Source: Luteipulveratus flavus
GTDB lineage: Bacteria > Actinomycetota > Actinomycetes > Actinomycetales > Dermatophilaceae
NCBI RefSeq assembly: GCF_029080175.1
Contig: NZ_JARFJC010000008.1
DNA: 64,000 nt
Strand: one strand, 5' to 3'
Shown here piece by piece: positions 1-8,167 of this stretch (position 1 is its first letter; every line of letters starts with the position of its first letter). The notes under the pieces were generated by a model. It saw only the letters and a program-made list of their open reading frames with translations. It made no database searches and was not told the origin of the DNA. A program made the position numbers and the translations under genes.

Positions 1-195
1 AGGGCAGGGCAGTCGTCGTACGGCGATCCCGTCCACCTCGTCCGTCGCAGCATCGTCCCGCACCCGGACGGTCCAGACCTCGACGTGGTGACCGCGGTCG
101 GCGAGGCCCAGCGCGACCTGCCTGGTGTGCTCCTCGACGCCCCCGGTGTCGGGATGGAATGCGCTCGGGACCAGGGCGATACGGCTGTTCTTCAC
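1..195 (-). CDS. Glycosyltransferase family 4, N-terminal part (runs off the window)
   Basis: Only the first 65 codons are present. Translation from a GTG at 195 begins MKNSRIALVPSAFHPDTGGV, the usual start of a GT-B retaining glycosyltransferase: a beta strand, then a glycine-rich loop (GGVEEH), then a helix ending in ADRGHHVEVWT. The GTG overlaps the stop of the upstream glycosyltransferase by four bases (GTGA), so it is the last visible member of the minus-strand operon that starts at 7010. It would transfer a sugar during assembly of the surface polysaccharide; donor and acceptor cannot be read from this fragment. Family assignment is fairly secure. The C-terminal E-x7-E donor-binding motif lies outside the window. 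Confidence 0.75.
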   Translation of the reverse strand, partial: MKNSRIALVPSAFHPDTGGVEEHTRQVALGLADRGHHVEVWTVRVRDDAATDEVDGIAVRRLPCP

Positions 196-1244
196 GCGCT
201 GCCCACGAGCGATGTGTACAGCCGGGCGTGTGCTCGCACGCTGCGCGCCCAGGTGTACTCCGCGGCCCGGCGGGCGCCGCGTCGGACGAGCTCGACGGGA
301 CGGTCGTCCAGGACCGCGAGGAGTGCCTCGGCCAACGATCGCCCGTCCGGCTCGCACAGCACCGCGGCGTCCGCGCAGACCTCCGGAAGGCTGCTGCGAG
401 AGGCCGCGACGACCGGGGTGCCGGCGGCCATGGCCTCCAGGGCGGGAAAGCCGAACCCCTCGTACAGGGAGGGCACCACGACGGCCTCCGCGGACGCCAT
501 CAGGCGCGGCACCAGACCCTCCTCGACCCGGCCGAGCATCCTCACCGAGGGCTGGTCCCCGAACAGACCGGTGCGGCGGGAGTGCGGTGGACCGGTCATC
601 ACCAGGCGGACGTCCGGACGCTTGGCCGCGACCACCGACCACGCGGCCGCCAGGCCATGGAGGTTCTTGCGCAGCGTGGCGCCCTGCGCGTGCAGCACGA
701 ACGGGCCCTGGACCCCCAGAACGGCACGCTCGTCCGGGTCGAGCGGTGCCGCGGAGAAGAACTCCTGACCGACGCCGTTCGGGATGACCACGGGCTCGAT
801 GCCGAACAGCCGCGCAACGTCCTCCGCGGTGTGCTGCGACGGGCAGATGACCGCGGCCGCCGCCCGGACCTCGCGGTGCACCGACCGGGGTGGCATGCCC
901 TCGTCGGGGAAACGCCAGGCGACCACGTCGTGCAGCGTCAGCACCTCGGGACCTCCGGTGGGCGGGCAGCCGAGGTCCATCCGGTGCACGAGGTCCGCAC
1001 GGGGCGCGGTGGCCCGGCCGTAGGCAGCGCGGAGCCACGGCCGGTCGCCACTCAGCACCGCACCGGGGACGCGGACGTCGCCGGCCAGCGGTGAACGCAA
1101 CGTGCGGCCCACCCGCCGACGGACCTCCCAGGGGTCCCCGAGCTCGGCGGGGAGACCGGCGGCGACCTGGTCGTCGTACACCTGCAGACCCATCGGGTGC
1201 GATGCCGCCAGCGTGTGCAGGACGAGACGGTGCCGGTCGGGCAT
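192..1244 (-). CDS. Glycosyltransferase family 4 (GT-B)
   Basis: 350 residues, full length for a GT4 enzyme. It is cytosolic and would add a sugar from a nucleotide-sugar donor to a lipid-linked glycan. Visible features are the phosphate-binding NGV loop (residues 156-158), KNL after strand 7, and the donor-binding E-x7-E motif EGFGFPALE (Glu262, Glu270) followed by AMAAGTPVVA. The start ATG lies one base beyond the ABC permease stop, so translation is probably coupled. It overlaps the next glycosyltransferase by four bases. Specificity is unknown; the neighbouring exporter suggests the chain is completed in the cytosol before export. Confidence 0.88.
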   Translation of the reverse strand: MPDRHRLVLHTLAASHPMGLQVYDDQVAAGLPAELGDPWEVRRRVGRTLRSPLAGDVRVPGAVLSGDRPWLRAAYGRATAPRADLVHRMDLGCPPTGGPEVLTLHDVVAWRFPDEGMPPRSVHREVRAAAAVICPSQHTAEDVARLFGIEPVVIPNGVGQEFFSAAPLDPDERAVLGVQGPFVLHAQGATLRKNLHGLAAAWSVVAAKRPDVRLVMTGPPHSRRTGLFGDQPSVRMLGRVEEGLVPRLMASAEAVVVPSLYEGFGFPALEAMAAGTPVVAASRSSLPEVCADAAVLCEPDGRSLAEALLAVLDDRPVELVRRGARRAAEYTWARSVRAHARLYTSLVGSA

Positions 1245-1245
1245 C

Positions 1246-2088
1246 TCAGATCACGTCCGCGAACTCGCGCTCGAGCTGCTCGAACACCAGCACCCCGAGC
1301 AGGAAGGCGCCCACGGACGCGGCCACCGACCCGCCGATCTGCCACCACGGCGGCATGGGCTGGCCCAGCAAGGACCAGCGCACGCACTGCAGCAGCCACG
1401 ACAACGGGTTGACCTGGTAGAAGATCTCGTACTTCGCGGGGACGGCCGAGAGCGCGTACGCGATCGGGCTGATGTAGAGCAGCGCCTGCAAGGCGAACGG
1501 AAGGATGTAGCCGACGTCGCGGTAGCGGACCATCAGGGCCGACGCGGCCACGCCGAGCCCGGCCCCGAGCAGCATCAGCATGAGCAGCCAGACCGGCGCG
1601 GTCAGCACCGCCCAGCCCGGGTTGATGCCGTAGGCGAACAGGAGACCTACGGCCATGACCAGCGACACGGCGAGGTCGACCACGACCGAGCACGCGGTGG
1701 ACAACGGCACGAGGACGCGGGGGAAGAACACCTTCGAGACCAGCGCGGAGTTCGCGACCAGCGAAGGAGCGGCCCGGGTGGCGACGCCGTTGAAGACGTT
1801 CCACGCCGTCATGCCGACGAAGCTGAAGACGAAGTACGGGACGCCGCCGCTGTCGAGGTTCGCGACCTTCCCGAAGACGAGGGTGAAGATGCCCGCGGTC
1901 AGGGCCGGTTGCAGCACGACCCAGATCACGCCGAGGAACGTCTGCCGGTAGCGCAGCGTGATGTCACGCAGGCCGAACCGCCACAGCACCTCGCGCGCCT
2001 CCCACAGGGTGCGCGGCGCCGGCAGCCGGAACCGGCCGGGCGCAGAGATGACGATGCGACGGGCCTCAGCTGTCGTAGACGAAGTCAC
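1246..2088 (-). CDS. wzm: Polysaccharide ABC transporter permease (Wzm-like)
   Basis: 280 residues with about six hydrophobic segments and the ABC-2 export permease layout: an amphipathic N-terminus (LRYRQTFLGVIWVVLQP), then paired membrane helices. It forms the membrane channel for a lipid-linked polysaccharide and works with the ATPase encoded just upstream. The open frame extends further upstream, but the chosen start is the GTG at 2088, preceded by a GGGAG Shine-Dalgarno at nine bases and overlapping the ATPase gene by 23 bases. ATPase-then-permease order with overlap is normal for Wzm/Wzt-type exporters. Alternative: a teichoic-acid TagG-type permease, which belongs to the same family. 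Confidence 0.88.
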   Translation of the reverse strand: MTSSTTAEARRIVISAPGRFRLPAPRTLWEAREVLWRFGLRDITLRYRQTFLGVIWVVLQPALTAGIFTLVFGKVANLDSGGVPYFVFSFVGMTAWNVFNGVATRAAPSLVANSALVSKVFFPRVLVPLSTACSVVVDLAVSLVMAVGLLFAYGINPGWAVLTAPVWLLMLMLLGAGLGVAASALMVRYRDVGYILPFALQALLYISPIAYALSAVPAKYEIFYQVNPLSWLLQCVRWSLLGQPMPPWWQIGGSVAASVGAFLLGVLVFEQLEREFADVI

Positions 2089-3337
2089 CGAAGACCACTC
2101 CCTTCTCGGACCCGTCGGCGCTCGCCGCGTCGGGGTAGGGCAGCACGGGCAGGACGGTGAATGTGCACGACCCCTCCCAGGCGTCGAGGATGCCGGTCTT
2201 GCAGAGGTAGAGATCGACGGTGTAGCGGCCCGGCTTGAGCCAGGGTGCTCGCAGCGTGAGGCGGCCGCGGACCTCCTCACCCGGGTCGAACCAGCGCCCG
2301 ACCAGACGGGAGTCGCACTGGGCGATCACGACGCCGTCCTCGTTGTTGACGTGAGCCGAGACGAAGTACTGCCCGATGGAGGACGCGCTGCCCGGGATCG
2401 CGAACTCGATCACCTTGTCGTCGTCCGGGCGGTAGACCTCCTTGCTCGGCTGGGCCGAGGCGAACCGCAGCTCGCCGGTGCCCGGGCGGCGACCGGCGTC
2501 CAGCTGCTGCTGCGCGGCCTGTGCGAACGAGGAGGTGTAGAGCTCGATCGCCCGGTCGACGCTGCCCATCTCGACCAGGCGGCCGGCCTCGAGGTACATC
2601 GCCGAGGAGCACAGGGCCTTGACCGTCTGGATCTGGTGGCTGACGTACAGCACCGTGCGGCCGTCACGCGCGACGTCGCGCATCTTGGCGATGCACTTGT
2701 TCTGGAACTCCACATCGCCCACGGCGAGCACCTCGTCGATGGCCAGGATCTCCGTCTCGAGATGGGCGGCCACGGCGAAGGCGAGCCGGATGTACATGCC
2801 CGAGGAGTAGCGCTTGACCTGGGTCTCGAGGAACTTCTCGACCCCGGAGAACTCGACGATCTCGTCGAACCGGCGCTGGATCTCCTTGCGCCGCATCCCG
2901 AGCAGCGTGCCGTTCAGGTAGATGTTCTCGCGGCCGGTCAGCTCGGGATGGAAACCGGTGCCGATCTCCAGCAGGCTGCCGACCCGCCCGCCGAGCTCGA
3001 TCCGCCCGCCCGAGGGTGCCGTGATGCGGGTCAGGATCTTCAGCAGCGTCGACTTGCCAGCGCCGTTGCGCCCGACGATGCCGACGGCCGAGCCCCACGG
3101 GATGTCGAAGGTGACGTCCTCGAGCGCATGCATGACGTCGTACGACTGGCGCTGCAGCGGGTGCCGGGCCCGCCGCAGGACGGCCTCCGCCGCGGTCGCG
3201 GGACGATCGCCGGCGCGAGCGATCCGGTACGTCTTGGACAGGTTGCGCACTGACACGGCCGGCGCTCCGGTCGCCGGAGCCGTCGGCTCGGGGGGCGAGC
3301 CGACGCGACGGCTCGTGCCCGCACGAGAGGTGCTCAT
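2066..3337 (-). CDS. wzt: Polysaccharide ABC transporter ATPase with C-terminal glycan-binding domain (Wzt-like)
   Basis: 423 residues. The ATPase domain (about 26-260) has Walker A GRNGAGKST (89-97), signature YSSGM (177-181), Walker B ending in Asp201-Glu202 and the switch His234. Residues about 290-423 form a beta-rich extension like the Wzt C-terminal carbohydrate-recognition domain (phrases such as GRLTLRAPWLKPGRYTVDLYL). In characterised O-antigen exporters that domain reads the cap on the finished chain. The reading frame starts at 3418, but ATG 3337 is preferred because GGAGG sits seven bases upstream. A long ATPase of this type suggests that chain-end modification gates export here. 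Confidence 0.88.
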   Translation of the reverse strand: MSTSRAGTSRRVGSPPEPTAPATGAPAVSVRNLSKTYRIARAGDRPATAAEAVLRRARHPLQRQSYDVMHALEDVTFDIPWGSAVGIVGRNGAGKSTLLKILTRITAPSGGRIELGGRVGSLLEIGTGFHPELTGRENIYLNGTLLGMRRKEIQRRFDEIVEFSGVEKFLETQVKRYSSGMYIRLAFAVAAHLETEILAIDEVLAVGDVEFQNKCIAKMRDVARDGRTVLYVSHQIQTVKALCSSAMYLEAGRLVEMGSVDRAIELYTSSFAQAAQQQLDAGRRPGTGELRFASAQPSKEVYRPDDDKVIEFAIPGSASSIGQYFVSAHVNNEDGVVIAQCDSRLVGRWFDPGEEVRGRLTLRAPWLKPGRYTVDLYLCKTGILDAWEGSCTFTVLPVLPYPDAASADGSEKGVVFGDFVYDS

Positions 3338-3414
3338 CGGTGGTCCTCCGTCCGGCACGTCCCGGCGGTCCGGGCTGCTGGCCGTTGCTGGGTGGCGTGG
3401 ATGGTTGCGGGGTG

Positions 3415-4560
3415 TCATGCCGACCTCCGGCGACGACGTCTGCGCTCGTGGACCTCGTCGTACACCTCCTGGGTGCGCCGCGCGGCGGCGTCCCAGGTGT
3501 ACCCCTGCACGTCGCGCCGTGCCTGCTCGCCCATACGTCGTCGCAGCTGGCGGTCGGAGACGAGCGGCGCGAGGGCAGCGGCGACCGAGCCCGGTGCGCG
3601 CTCGACGAAGGCGCCGTTGCTGCCCTCGCGGACGAAGTCCTCGGTGCCGTTGACGCGGGTCACGACGAGCGGGAGCCCGGCGGCCGCGGCCTCGAGCGTC
3701 ACCAGCGCGAACGCCTCGTACAGCGTGGGCAGCACGAACACGTCCCCGGCCTGGAACAGGCGATGGACGTGCGACGAGTGGCCGGCGAAGACCACGCGGT
3801 CGGCGACGCCGTTGGCCCGCGCCAGCGCTCGGAACGGCTCCTGGTGGTCGCCGCCGACCGCGAGCAGGCGGACGTGGTCGGGCAGCTGGGCAAGCGCCTC
3901 GACCACGGGCCCGAGGCCCTTGCGGCGGAACTCCTTGCCCACCCAGAGCAGCACGACCTCGTCATCGGTGAACCCGTGACGGCGCCGCTCCTGCGCGCGT
4001 TGCGCCGCGTGGTCCGGTGGGGCGAACAGGGCGGCGTCCACGCCGTTGGGAACGACCGTGATGGCACTGCGGGGAACTCCGTAGTGGTGCTCGATCTCGC
4101 GGGCGACACCCTGGGACACGGCGATCACGTGCTGGTACGCGCCGGGTCGGTAGTTCGCGCCCTCGACCCGTAGCACGGCGTGGTGCTGCGGGTTCAGCAG
4201 CGCGCGGGTGCGTTCGCCGTTCTCCAGCTTCAGCTGCCACCACGCGCGGTGGCAGCTGTGCGCAGTGATGACGTCCTGGCGCCGCAGCGCACAGCCGCCC
4301 TGGTTGTGGACGATGTCGTACGCCCGGTAGTCCAGAGCCCGCGTCGCCTGCCGTGAGAAGAGCAGGGCCGTCGCGAACGGCACGTGCACGGGCATCGCGA
4401 CGGGGTGCCAGGTGAGCGGAGGCTCCGGCCGCGGGTCGATGCGGTGGGCGTACAGGTCCATGTCGGTGCCGCCCGCGGCGATCCGGGTCGCGACCTCGTA
4501 CGCCGCCCGCTCGATCCCACCGGCGTAGTCGAAGGCGTACGCGGCCGTCGCCACTCTCAT
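3415..4560 (-). CDS. Glycosyltransferase family 4 (GT-B)
   Basis: 381 residues. The N-terminal domain starts MRVATAAYAFDYAGGIERAA, a typical acceptor-side Rossmann fold with the GG loop. PNGVD is at 171-175 and the donor-binding E-x7-E motif YEAFALVTLE has Glu282 and Glu290. The much longer open frame upstream is not used: the ATG at 4560 overlaps the stop of the polymerase gene (ATGA). It lies in the minus-strand operon between polymerase and exporter, so it most likely builds the exported repeat unit. The C-terminus ends in a run of arginines (ERRRRRRRSA), possibly aiding membrane association. Confidence 0.88.
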   Translation of the reverse strand: MRVATAAYAFDYAGGIERAAYEVATRIAAGGTDMDLYAHRIDPRPEPPLTWHPVAMPVHVPFATALLFSRQATRALDYRAYDIVHNQGGCALRRQDVITAHSCHRAWWQLKLENGERTRALLNPQHHAVLRVEGANYRPGAYQHVIAVSQGVAREIEHHYGVPRSAITVVPNGVDAALFAPPDHAAQRAQERRRHGFTDDEVVLLWVGKEFRRKGLGPVVEALAQLPDHVRLLAVGGDHQEPFRALARANGVADRVVFAGHSSHVHRLFQAGDVFVLPTLYEAFALVTLEAAAAGLPLVVTRVNGTEDFVREGSNGAFVERAPGSVAAALAPLVSDRQLRRRMGEQARRDVQGYTWDAAARRTQEVYDEVHERRRRRRRSA

Positions 4561-5888
4561 GCCGTCCTCGCTCTCGCCGGCTCGGGCGACGGGACCGTCG
4601 CCGTGCTCTCCTCGGCATGGCGGGAGCGCGCCAGGGCTCCGACGGCGATGCCCGTGACGAGCCACGGGAACGAGGACATCCCCGCGACCCAGAACAGGTC
4701 GAACTGACCTTGAGTGAAGCGCATCGCGATGATCGCGATGGCGATCGTGCCGTACGCGGGGCTCAGGGTCCGCAGCCACAGCATCGCGCCGATCGTCAGG
4801 GTGACCAGACCGGCGAGGCCGAGGACGCCTGCGCTGCTCAGCATCTCCAGCTCGACGTTGGGCGGCTGGAAACCGGTGTCGGGGAAGCGCGCGGTGTACC
4901 ACCACCGCAGGCCGACGCCGAACAGCGGCGACTGGTCCCAGATCTCGATCGAGCGGTCGTACCAGGTCAGCCGCTGATGGGCGGAGTTGAAGTTGTTGGA
5001 CGAGCTCAGCTGCTCGCTCACCACCTGCCACACGAAGTAGCTGAGCGGGACGGTCGCGGCGACCATGAACCAGCCCCGCAGGCCCAGGCGGCGCGAGCGC
5101 AGGCTGACGATGAGGATGCCCACGACCACGCTCACCAGAGCCTGCTTGGCCTGCGCTGCGAGGCAGCCGCTGAGGCAGACCACCATGGCCGCACCCGCCC
5201 AGCGAGGATTCCAGCGCAGCCACGCCGGACGGGCGTACGTCAGCACGGTGGCGAACGCCAACGCGTTGCCGATGAGGTTCTTGTGCAGCCCGGGCAGGTA
5301 CACCGGCTCGAACCGCCCGCTCGAGGCGAAGGTCGCCAGGGCGGTGACGGAAGCGCACACGCCGATGGCCACGGCCATCACCAGGTAGAGCGACAGGGCC
5401 AGGCGCGCCCTGCCCTGCCAGCCGATGACCCACCCGATGACCAGGGCGCCGAGCACGAGAACCAGCTCGTGGACCCACTCGATCACGTTCGCCTTGTACG
5501 GGTTGAGCGCCAGGGTCGGGACCAGGCTCGCCTGGTAGACGATGGCCAGCCACACCAACGGGCGCAGCTCGCCCGCCTCCTCCCTGACCACGAGCAGGGC
5601 CGCGGGGACGAAGGCGCCGAACAGGACGAGGTCGGAGATGCTGAGCGCTCCTCCGGCACGAGCCATGAGGAACGTGGCGGGGAGGCACAGCACCGCGAGG
5701 TAGCCGAGGTCGATCGCGGCGAAGCCCAGCGCCAGCAGCACCGCACCGGCCAGGGCGCCTTCCATCGGGCTACGGACCGAGAGGGCTCCGATCCCGGCGA
5801 CGACCACGACGGCCAGGACGGTCAGCACGGCCCGCCGGGTCCAGACGCCGACGTCCTCGAGCCACTGCGGCAGCTGCAGCGTGCCCAT
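4557..5888 (-). CDS. O-antigen ligase / polysaccharide polymerase family membrane protein
   Basis: 443 residues with ten or more hydrophobic segments. A large hydrophilic loop around residues 300-330 carries the Wzy_C/O-antigen-ligase signature (SAHQRLTWYDRSIEIW, then GVGLRWW). Such proteins polymerise or transfer undecaprenyl-linked glycan on the outer face of the membrane. In a Gram-positive organism the likely job is polymerisation of repeat units or attachment to a wall acceptor rather than to lipid A. It begins one base after the phosphatase stop and overlaps the next GT by four bases. A second member of the same superfamily is at 30844-32199. Confidence 0.82.
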   Translation of the reverse strand: MGTLQLPQWLEDVGVWTRRAVLTVLAVVVVAGIGALSVRSPMEGALAGAVLLALGFAAIDLGYLAVLCLPATFLMARAGGALSISDLVLFGAFVPAALLVVREEAGELRPLVWLAIVYQASLVPTLALNPYKANVIEWVHELVLVLGALVIGWVIGWQGRARLALSLYLVMAVAIGVCASVTALATFASSGRFEPVYLPGLHKNLIGNALAFATVLTYARPAWLRWNPRWAGAAMVVCLSGCLAAQAKQALVSVVVGILIVSLRSRRLGLRGWFMVAATVPLSYFVWQVVSEQLSSSNNFNSAHQRLTWYDRSIEIWDQSPLFGVGLRWWYTARFPDTGFQPPNVELEMLSSAGVLGLAGLVTLTIGAMLWLRTLSPAYGTIAIAIIAMRFTQGQFDLFWVAGMSSFPWLVTGIAVGALARSRHAEESTATVPSPEPARARTA

Positions 5889-5889
5889 G

Positions 5890-6453
5890 TCAGGTCCTCA
5901 CCTGCCGCCGGAGGGCGGGCGCCAGGGCGTCCACCGCGGCCGACGCCCTGTGCTCGATCTGGTCGGCCATGGCCTTCCAGGCGCCGCGGCGTCGACCGAT
6001 GGGATCGAGGACGTCGCCCTCGTCGCCGAGCGCGGCCCCGGCCGGACGCGCGGCGCCGACACGGCTCGTCCAGGCCGGCACGTCCTCCTCCGCGCTCGGG
6101 CGGTCGGCGGGCGCCAGGGTGGCCAGCTCGGCCAGCGTGAAGGTCCGCGGCCAGGCGGAGGGCTCCTGCGCGGCGACCTCGCGGACGTGGGAGCGGGCCA
6201 TCGTCACGACGAGGTCGCTGTGCTGCAGCAGGGCCGGGGTCAGCCGGGTGCTGAGGTGCTCGGACAGGTCGTACCCGCGTCGGCGCAACGTCCTGACCCC
6301 GGTCTCCGGGACGGGCTGCCCGGACAGCAGGAAGCCGGCCGAGCGGACGGTGGCCCGCACGCCGCGCTCGTCCAGCGCCCTCTGCAGCACGGCTGCGGCG
6401 TAGGGCGACCGGCACCGATTGGCCGTGCAGAGCACGAGCACGGTGGCGGTCAC
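5890..6453 (-). CDS. Low-molecular-weight protein tyrosine phosphatase (Wzb-like)
   Basis: 187 residues. The phosphate loop C-x5-R-S is C9-TANRC-R15-S16, and the acid-loop DP is present near the C-terminus (LDPIG). In exopolysaccharide systems this enzyme removes phosphate from the tyrosine-rich tail of the Wzz/BY-kinase and so resets chain-length control. Two such kinases are encoded at 19739-21598 and 35531-37072. A longer reading frame exists, but GTG 6453 puts the catalytic Cys at residue 9, as in the family, and overlaps the RmlC-like gene by four bases. A second phosphatase of this family lies at 50035-50613. Confidence 0.87.
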   Translation of the reverse strand: MTATVLVLCTANRCRSPYAAAVLQRALDERGVRATVRSAGFLLSGQPVPETGVRTLRRRGYDLSEHLSTRLTPALLQHSDLVVTMARSHVREVAAQEPSAWPRTFTLAELATLAPADRPSAEEDVPAWTSRVGAARPAGAALGDEGDVLDPIGRRRGAWKAMADQIEHRASAAVDALAPALRRQVRT

Positions 6454-7010
6454 GGGGCGACCCGGCGGTCGGGCTGGAGGCCGAGCTCGGCCAGCGTCGG
6501 AGCGGCGGCGTCGGCGGGTGACCGGACCGTGACCGGCAGCGGCCAGGGGATGGCCAGCCACGGGTCGTCGTACGCGATGGCGATCGAGTCGGCCGGGTCG
6601 TGCTCGCGGTCGATGCGGTAGGAGGTGTCGGCCGGCTCGGTCAGGGCCTGGAAGCCGTGCGCGCAGCCGGCCGGGATGTAGACCGAACGCTGGTGGTCGC
6701 CGTCCAGCTCGAAGGACTCCCACCGGCCGTACGTCGGCGACTGCGGCCGCAGGTCGACCGCGACGTCGAAGATCGCGCCGGAGGAGCAGCGGACCAGCTT
6801 GGCCTCACCGGCGCCCCCGCGCAGGTGCAGCGCCCGGACGACACCCTTGCGGGAGCGGGAGAGGCTGTCCTGGCAGAACGCGTCAGGGTCGATGCCGGCC
6901 TCGCGAGCGATGGCCGCGTCGAACGTGCGGCTGAAGAAGCCACGCTCGTCACGGTGCGGCGTCGGCGTGAGCAGCAGGACGCCCCCGATCGACGTGTGCG
7001 TCACCTGCAT
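6450..7010 (-). CDS. rfbC: dTDP-4-dehydrorhamnose 3,5-epimerase family protein (RmlC-like)
   Basis: 186 residues, the usual length for a cupin-fold RmlC. The catalytic His62 is in VVRALH, the conserved basic residue is Lys71, the AHGF motif spans 117-120, Tyr131 is the expected general acid, and the C-terminal DPWLAIPWP holds the usual Asp. RmlC epimerises C3 and C5 of dTDP-4-keto-6-deoxyglucose for L-rhamnose, but homologues serve other deoxysugars. The rmlA, rmlB and rmlD partners are not in this window. The enzyme may therefore draw on rhamnose genes elsewhere or serve the divergently transcribed nucleotide-sugar block at 7130-12211. It is the first gene of its operon. Confidence 0.85.
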   Translation of the reverse strand: MQVTHTSIGGVLLLTPTPHRDERGFFSRTFDAAIAREAGIDPDAFCQDSLSRSRKGVVRALHLRGGAGEAKLVRCSSGAIFDVAVDLRPQSPTYGRWESFELDGDHQRSVYIPAGCAHGFQALTEPADTSYRIDREHDPADSIAIAYDDPWLAIPWPLPVTVRSPADAAAPTLAELGLQPDRRVAP

Positions 7011-7129
7011 GCCGGATCCCCCTCCGCCGCGCTGCCTGTACCGGACTGCCCCTCACCCGATTTTCCTACAAGCGGGCGCACCATACACCCGTTTGTGGCT
7101 AGATTGTTGATGGCGACATGGGGGGCATC
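7011..7129. promoter_or_regulatory. Divergent control region with inverted repeat 7068-7096
   Basis: The 119 bases between the two divergent operons are clearly richer in A and T than the surroundings. An inverted repeat has arms ACAAGCGGG (7068-7076) and CCCGTTTGT (7088-7096), nine bases each with one G-T mismatch and an 11-base spacer. A -10-like TAGATT at 7100-7105 lies 25 bases upstream of the epimerase ATG. The repeat sits where a regulator could affect both directions. No known operator consensus was recognised. Confidence 0.45.
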
Positions 7130-8167
7130 ATGAGAGTTCTGGTCACGGGTGATCGTGGGTACATCGGCGCCGTTCTGGTGCCGCAGTTCCTGGCCGCGGG
7201 GCACGAGGTGGTGGGCCTCGACACCGACTGGTACGCCGGGTGCGACTTCGGTCCGCAGGTCAGCGGGTACGAGCAGCGCCACGGTGATGTCCGGGACGCG
7301 CGGCCGGAGGACCTGGAGGGGTTCGACGCCGTCGTGCACCTCGCGGCGATCTCGAACGACCCGATCGGTCATCTGAACCCGCAGGCCACCTACTCGGTCA
7401 ACGCCGAGGGGGCGGTCGCGATGGCCCGGGCGGCGAAGGCCGCAGGGGTCCCGCGCTTCCTGTTCTCCTCCTCGTGCTCGCTCTACGGCGCGGCGGGTGA
7501 CGCACCGGTCGACGAGACGTCGGCGTTCAACCCGGTGACGCCGTACGGCGAGAGCAAGGTGATGGCGGAGGAGGGGCTCTCGGCGCTCGCGAGCGACGAC
7601 TTCAGCCCGACCTACCTGCGCAACGCCACCGCGTACGGCAGCTCGCCGCGGCTGCGCGCGGACATCGTGGTCAACAACCTGACCGGCACCGCGCTGACCC
7701 GAGGCGAGGTGAGGCTGCAGTCCGACGGCAGTCCGTGGCGTCCGCTGGTCCACGCGGCCGACATCTCCGCGGCGTTCCTCGCCGCCATGGAGGCGCCGCG
7801 CGAGGCCGTGCACGACGAGGCGTTCAACGTCGGCCGGGACGAGGACGTCGTGCAGATCCGCACGATCGCCGAGCAGGTCGCCGCGTACACCGGCTGCCCG
7901 GTCACGTTCGCCGAGGGGGCCGGCCCGGACACCCGCGACTACCAGGTGAGCTTCGCGAAGATCTACGACCGGCTGCCCGCCTTCCGGCCGCAGTGGACGG
8001 TCCCGCAAGGGATCGTCGAGCTCGCCGACGACATGCGCGAGATCGGTCTGACCCCAACGGATTTCGAGGGTGAGCGGTACGTCCGGCTGCAGCGGGTCCA
8101 GGCACTCATGGCCGCCGGCCGCCTGGACGACGACCTGCGACTGCGGACGTCCGAGGTCGCGTCGTGA
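7130..8167 (+). CDS. NAD-dependent nucleotide-sugar epimerase/dehydratase (extended SDR)
   Basis: 345 residues. The Rossmann motif TGDRGYIG fits G-x2-G-x2-G (7, 10, 13), the serine cluster SSSCS is at 113-117, and the catalytic Tyr139-x3-Lys143 is in YGESK. It would oxidise, epimerise or dehydrate an NDP-sugar in the cytosol. An in-frame ATG at 7118 is possible, but ATG 7130 follows a G-rich Shine-Dalgarno and gives the normal short N-terminus. It overlaps the C-methyltransferase gene by four bases and opens a five-gene nucleotide-sugar operon. The exact reaction (4,6-dehydratase, 3- or 5-epimerase, or 4-reductase) cannot be told from these motifs. Confidence 0.85.
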   Translation: MRVLVTGDRGYIGAVLVPQFLAAGHEVVGLDTDWYAGCDFGPQVSGYEQRHGDVRDARPEDLEGFDAVVHLAAISNDPIGHLNPQATYSVNAEGAVAMARAAKAAGVPRFLFSSSCSLYGAAGDAPVDETSAFNPVTPYGESKVMAEEGLSALASDDFSPTYLRNATAYGSSPRLRADIVVNNLTGTALTRGEVRLQSDGSPWRPLVHAADISAAFLAAMEAPREAVHDEAFNVGRDEDVVQIRTIAEQVAAYTGCPVTFAEGAGPDTRDYQVSFAKIYDRLPAFRPQWTVPQGIVELADDMREIGLTPTDFEGERYVRLQRVQALMAAGRLDDDLRLRTSEVAS

